Below are positions 12,247 to 14,235 of a stretch of DNA of 14,235 nt, piece after piece (the first letter of the stretch is position 1; the number at the start of each line of letters is the position of its first letter). Location: NCBI GenBank assembly GCA_903933395.1, contig CAIZKA010000264.1, positions 1-14,235 on the forward strand, read 5' to 3'. This stretch comes from an uncultured beta proteobacterium (GTDB taxonomy: Bacteria > Pseudomonadota > Gammaproteobacteria > Burkholderiales > Rhodocyclaceae). A model generated the notes under the pieces. It was not told the DNA's origin. It saw only the letters and a program-made list of their open reading frames with translations, and searched no databases. The position numbers and the translations under genes were made by a program.

Positions 12247-14235
12247 ATGCAAACCCCTTCAACACTACAAGTCGTGCTGGCGAAGCAAGCCAGGCTGCGG
12301 GCCTTCATCGGCATCCCGATGGCGTTGGTGCTGGTGTGGCTGCATTACGCCATGGACAAGGCTTTCAATTGGGCGGAGTGGGCTGTGGCCTGCTATTTCT
12401 TCTACATCGCCGCCACCTTGATCGCATCCAGGTGGCTGCCGGAGCGGTTTTGGACTGCGGCCATTTATTGCACTGCGGCACTCGATGCGGTTTTCCTGAT
12501 TTTCTGGCTGCCTTTGATCGAGGACGCCGCCGGCATCATCCTCGGCTTTGCTCTGTTCACCGGCCTTGGCTACGGGCTGCGTACCGGCAACAAGTACGTC
12601 ATGGCTGTCAATCAGATTGTCACGCTGGTCGGATACGCGCTGATTCTTGTCATCCATCCGGTGTGGCTGCAGTATCCGCTCCGGGCAATTGCCTTCGCCG
12701 TGCCGCTGATCATCATTCCCTTGTATGTGGGCGCGCTCCTCGATCAGTTGCACGCGGCGCGGCGGCGCGCCGAGGAGGAAAGCCTGGCCAAGTCCGACAT
12801 GCTGGCCAAGGTGTCGCACGAACTGCGGACGCCGCTGGGGGGCATCGTGTCCGCCGCGGATCTGATCCACATGGCAGCTCCCACCGCGCCGCAGGGAAGA
12901 TTGGCCAGCACGATCATTGCGCTCGCCAAGCACCTGCAGGAAGACATCGCCGACCTGCTGGACCAGGCGAAATACGCGGCGAAGGCCCTGATCCTGAATC
13001 CGGGGGTTTGCGACATCCGTGAATTGATGGGCACGGTTGAGGCCGCGGTACGCCCGAAGGTCAAGGAAAAGCACCTGGATCTGCAGGTTCTGATCGATCC
13101 GCGCCTCGATGCGGCGAGCATCGCGGACGCTCACTATCTCGGACGAGCCCTGCTCAACCTGGCGGGAAACGCCGTCAAGTTCACCGAGGAGGGGCAGGTG
13201 GTCATCCGGGTGCTGGTGCTGGACATGACGCCGTCAAAATACTATCTCCGGTTTTCCGTCGAAGACAGCGGCATCGGGATCGCCGTGGCCGATCAGGAAA
13301 AGATCTTCACGCCCTTTGTGCAACTCGATACGGGGTCGGCGAGGCGGGTCGATGGCACCGGGCTGGGCCTGTCGATCTGCAAGGACGTGGTCGAACTGAT
13401 GGGAGGCCAGTTGCGCGTGTCCAGCGAACCGGGCCGCGGCTCCCGGTTCTGGTTCGACGTTTATTTCCCGCGGGCGGAACCGCTGGCGGCAATGCCGGCA
13501 CCGCCGGAACGCCGGGCGGTGACGCCGCACCGGATTCTGGTGGTCGACGACAACGTCACCAACCTGCATCTGCTGCGTGAAATCCTGGAGCAGGACGGGC
13601 ACACGGTCAGTATGGCGGAGTCCGGGCAGGTGGCACTGGATCTGCTGGGGGGCGCCGGGCCGGCTCCGGAAATCATCTTCCTCGATTACAACCTGGGCGA
13701 CATGGACGGCATGCAGGTGCTTCAGGTTTACCACTTCGGCGTCATGAATCCCGCTCCGGTGTTCTTCCTCACCGCCGACATGTCGCCCGCCACCTTGGCG
13801 CGCCTGCGCGGCAGCGCCGCGCGCGGCGTCATCGGCAAACCGGTGCGACTCACGGAAATCCGCGAAGTGATGGCCAAGGTCTTCGCCGAAGACAGCGCCG
13901 GCGAGACTCAGCAAACAGGACCGAAATCCCAGTCCGGACTACGCGCGGTGCCGGTGGTCTACGTGGATTTGGAGGTGCTCGCCGAAGTGGCATCCGTCAG
14001 CAAGCGCCCCGAATTCCTGGCGGAGATGCTGGACCGGGCCATCCTCGACATCGAACGCACCTCGGTGACGCTGCTGACTGCGCTCGACGACGAGCAGTGG
14101 GACGAGGTGAGGAAACTGGCGCATGCCCTCAAGGGCGTGGCCCAGCAAATGGGCGCGTTCAAGCTGAAGAATCTGGCGATGTCGATCATGCAGACGGACA
14201 TTGCAGGCCTGGAAGCCTCGCGCCGCAAGCTGGGC
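12247..14235 (+). CDS. RpfC-like hybrid sensor histidine kinase (TM input, HisKA, HATPase, REC, Hpt), 3' end beyond window
   Basis: Open from ATG 12247 to the right edge (663 complete codons, no stop). Residues about 19-167 form five or six membrane helices, including GLGYGLRTGNKYV, resembling the RpfC input domain. HisKA: VSHELRTPLGG with phospho-His191. HATPase: Asn308 in GNAVKFT, DSGIGI (340-345), GTGLGLSI (370-377). Receiver domain about 428-548: Asp434/435, phosphoacceptor Asp480, Thr509, Lys531. Hpt domain from about 572: KLAHALKG with His627. All phosphorelay residues are present, so a His-Asp-His relay to the divergent REC/HD-GYP protein is expected. A TTG lies directly before the ATG; GGA six bases upstream is the only Shine-Dalgarno hint. 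RpfC of xanthomonads senses DSF fatty acids; whether this homologue does is unknown, since no rpfF-like synthase is in the window. Confidence 0.93.
   Translation, partial: MQTPSTLQVVLAKQARLRAFIGIPMALVLVWLHYAMDKAFNWAEWAVACYFFYIAATLIASRWLPERFWTAAIYCTAALDAVFLIFWLPLIEDAAGIILGFALFTGLGYGLRTGNKYVMAVNQIVTLVGYALILVIHPVWLQYPLRAIAFAVPLIIIPLYVGALLDQLHAARRRAEEESLAKSDMLAKVSHELRTPLGGIVSAADLIHMAAPTAPQGRLASTIIALAKHLQEDIADLLDQAKYAAKALILNPGVCDIRELMGTVEAAVRPKVKEKHLDLQVLIDPRLDAASIADAHYLGRALLNLAGNAVKFTEEGQVVIRVLVLDMTPSKYYLRFSVEDSGIGIAVADQEKIFTPFVQLDTGSARRVDGTGLGLSICKDVVELMGGQLRVSSEPGRGSRFWFDVYFPRAEPLAAMPAPPERRAVTPHRILVVDDNVTNLHLLREILEQDGHTVSMAESGQVALDLLGGAGPAPEIIFLDYNLGDMDGMQVLQVYHFGVMNPAPVFFLTADMSPATLARLRGSAARGVIGKPVRLTEIREVMAKVFAEDSAGETQQTGPKSQSGLRAVPVVYVDLEVLAEVASVSKRPEFLAEMLDRAILDIERTSVTLLTALDDEQWDEVRKLAHALKGVAQQMGAFKLKNLAMSIMQTDIAGLEASRRKLG

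Noticed and set aside
11946..12265. Short overlapping open frames of about 64-66 codons in the divergent gap
   Set aside because: No ribosome-binding sites, no conserved features, and they overlap the HD-GYP promoter and the kinase start.

Overview
The window is visibly GC-rich and densely coded, with GTG as well as ATG starts, many 4-base stop/start overlaps and Shine-Dalgarno sites of the AGGAG type. Gene content (NnrS, a MlaF very like betaproteobacterial ones, a small MARKKK-type HTH protein, tandem hotdog thioesterases, an RpfC/RpfG-like pair) suggests a Betaproteobacterium, probably of the Rhodocyclales/Nitrosomonadales kind. The lineage is inferred from protein resemblance only. I see no tRNA, rRNA, CRISPR array, transposase or phage gene.

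Layout. 2-1012 (+) is the 3' part of an NnrS-family membrane protein. 1012-1233 is a gene-free, palindrome-rich convergent gap. 1234-2675 (-) is a two-gene unit: a MlaF-type ABC ATPase and a translationally coupled, probably exported intradiol-dioxygenase-like protein. 2845-4491 (+) is a secreted repeat protein with a SUMF1/FGE-sulfatase domain, followed by a hairpin terminator. 4528-5764 (-) holds two tandem hotdog thioesterases and a small Xre-type regulator with its own promoter and operator-like inverted repeat.

5832-10766 (-) is the most interesting part. It is a tight five-gene operon: a CHASE2/class III cyclase-like membrane protein, a MlaE-type permease, an ABC-ATPase-like protein that has lost every catalytic motif, an MCE (MlaD-like) protein with a long helical tail, and a TPR lipoprotein. 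It reads as a variant MCE lipid/hydrophobic-compound transport system. Two of its nucleotide-handling proteins look catalytically dead: the ATPase-like protein, and the cyclase, which lacks a metal-binding Asp and the transition-state Asn. There is no MlaC or MlaB. The intact MlaF 6 kb away in the window is a plausible energy source.

10861-14235 holds a divergent signalling pair. On the minus strand is a REC/HD-GYP c-di-GMP phosphodiesterase (RpfG-like). On the plus strand is an RpfC-like hybrid sensor kinase (TM input, HisKA/HATPase, REC, Hpt) that runs off the right edge. A good promoter for the HD-GYP gene and a perfect 14-bp palindrome in its leader lie in the 315-base gap between them.
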